DNA of 37,650 nt from a virus, in IMG/VR virus record IMGVR_UViG_3300012929_000017, positions 1-37,650 of that record. One strand, 5' to 3'. The translations under genes and the position numbers were made by a program. Under the pieces are notes generated by a model. That model saw nothing but the letters and a program-made list of their open reading frames with translations, did no database searches and was not told the origin of the DNA. Positions 37,397 through 37,650 of this stretch are shown in pieces. Positions within the stretch are counted from its first letter, which is position 1. Each line of letters begins with the position of its first letter.

Positions 37397-37650
37397 TTAG
37401 GTAGCTGTTCTGATAAGCATGTAATTGATGATTGCATCGTTACCTGGATCACCACTGAATGTGACGGTCAGGGTATTTGATGTAACGGCTGCTTCAAGCA
37501 CGGTTGTGTTATTTGTGCCATTATCTACCATCTGCACAAATGCACGATCAGTGGACAATGCACCTGTTACGGTAATGGCTTCTGCTGGTGATCCACCTAC
37601 GGTTGTATGCTGGCCATCAAATTTGATAATTGAGCTTGGATGAATGCCAG
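37397..37650 (-). CDS. Short fibre-domain protein, C-terminal part (continues at 418)
   Basis: C-terminal part of the 182-residue gene whose start is at 418. Positions 37528-37650 repeat 1-123. The unique part runs from 37527 to the stop at 37397-37399 (ending NYMLIRTAT). Joined, 131 + 418 bases give 183 codons including the stop, one open frame without interruption, which confirms the circular closure. The domain and paralogy are described under 1-418. Confidence 0.8.
   Translation of the reverse strand, partial: GIHPSSIIKFDGQHTTVGGSPAEAITVTGALSTDRAFVQMVDNGTNNTTVLEAAVTSNTLTVTFSGDPGNDAIINYMLIRTAT
37528..37650. repeat. Exact terminal direct repeat, right copy
   Basis: Identical over 123 bases to 1-123; the same coding frame runs through. 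Counts once in the genome, so the unique length is 37,527. Confidence 0.93.

Noticed and set aside
37126-37455. Long 109-residue reading of the 37.1-kb gene
   Set aside because: Extension overlaps the fibre-domain gene in another frame; GGAGG marks ATG 37374.

Overview
The window is a complete tailed-phage genome of about 37.5 kb. Bases 1-123 are repeated exactly at 37528-37650, so the contig closes on itself (37,527 unique bases), and one gene runs across the join. The virion module follows P22-like podovirus order: small terminase, large terminase, portal, scaffold, coat, gp4-like adaptor, gp10-like stabilisation protein, ejection proteins, fibres. Genes are packed with ATGA, TAATG and TGATG overlaps, the DNA is AT-rich, and starts are ATG or GTG with AAGGA/GGAG Shine-Dalgarno sites. 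Together with perfect DnaA boxes of the E. coli type, this fits a proteobacterial host. The host cannot be named from sequence alone. I see no integrase and no full-length CI repressor, so lysogeny is not supported.

Layout. 37397-3479 (-, across the join) holds a short fibre-domain protein and a 999-residue fibre with a YadA-like head. 3605-5721 (-) is an early recombination operon: SSB-like protein, Gp157-like protein, Sak4-like ATPase and two small proteins. 5722-5870 is a divergent control region with operators. 5870-7680 (+) holds a Cro-like regulator, a membrane coiled-coil protein and a replication initiator whose gene contains palindromic iterons, as in lambda O. 7728-9211 (+) holds a VRR-NUC nuclease, a GH108 endolysin and a holin. 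9227-9922 (-) is an operon of tiny genes behind a consensus promoter that carries the same operators. 10070-12994 (+) is packaging. 13236-16696 (-) is an accessory operon with a Tad2-like anti-Thoeris candidate and two DUF551 proteins. 16769-17261 (-) is a cluster of tRNA-like RNAs, two of them odd. 17522-20511 (+) is portal and scaffold. 20533-24043 (+) is a run of small genes. 24046-24441 (-) has two tRNA-Thr genes behind a small gene. 24661-36492 (+) is coat, tail and ejection. 36502-37374 (-) is small genes.

How it works together. A small XRE protein probably acts on 15-bp sites of the form ACCNC-N5-GARGT, found only in the two divergent regions at 5.76-5.83 and 9.96-10.0 kb. In each region one site fills the -35/-10 spacer of a good promoter. 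The initiator would bind its own internal iterons to start replication, with the Sak4/Gp157/SSB module for recombination. The two large accessory insertions lie at boundaries of the packaging/head block.

Most unusual observations: (1) four adjacent small genes between scaffold and coat encode unrelated proteins ending in the same C-terminal motif, roughly PR-x-x-E-[YH]-R; one of them is frameshifted; (2) two related tRNA-like RNAs have 8-bp acceptor stems and no ordinary anticodon arm; (3) one operator type is shared by two distant promoters; (4) the initiator gene contains palindromic iterons.
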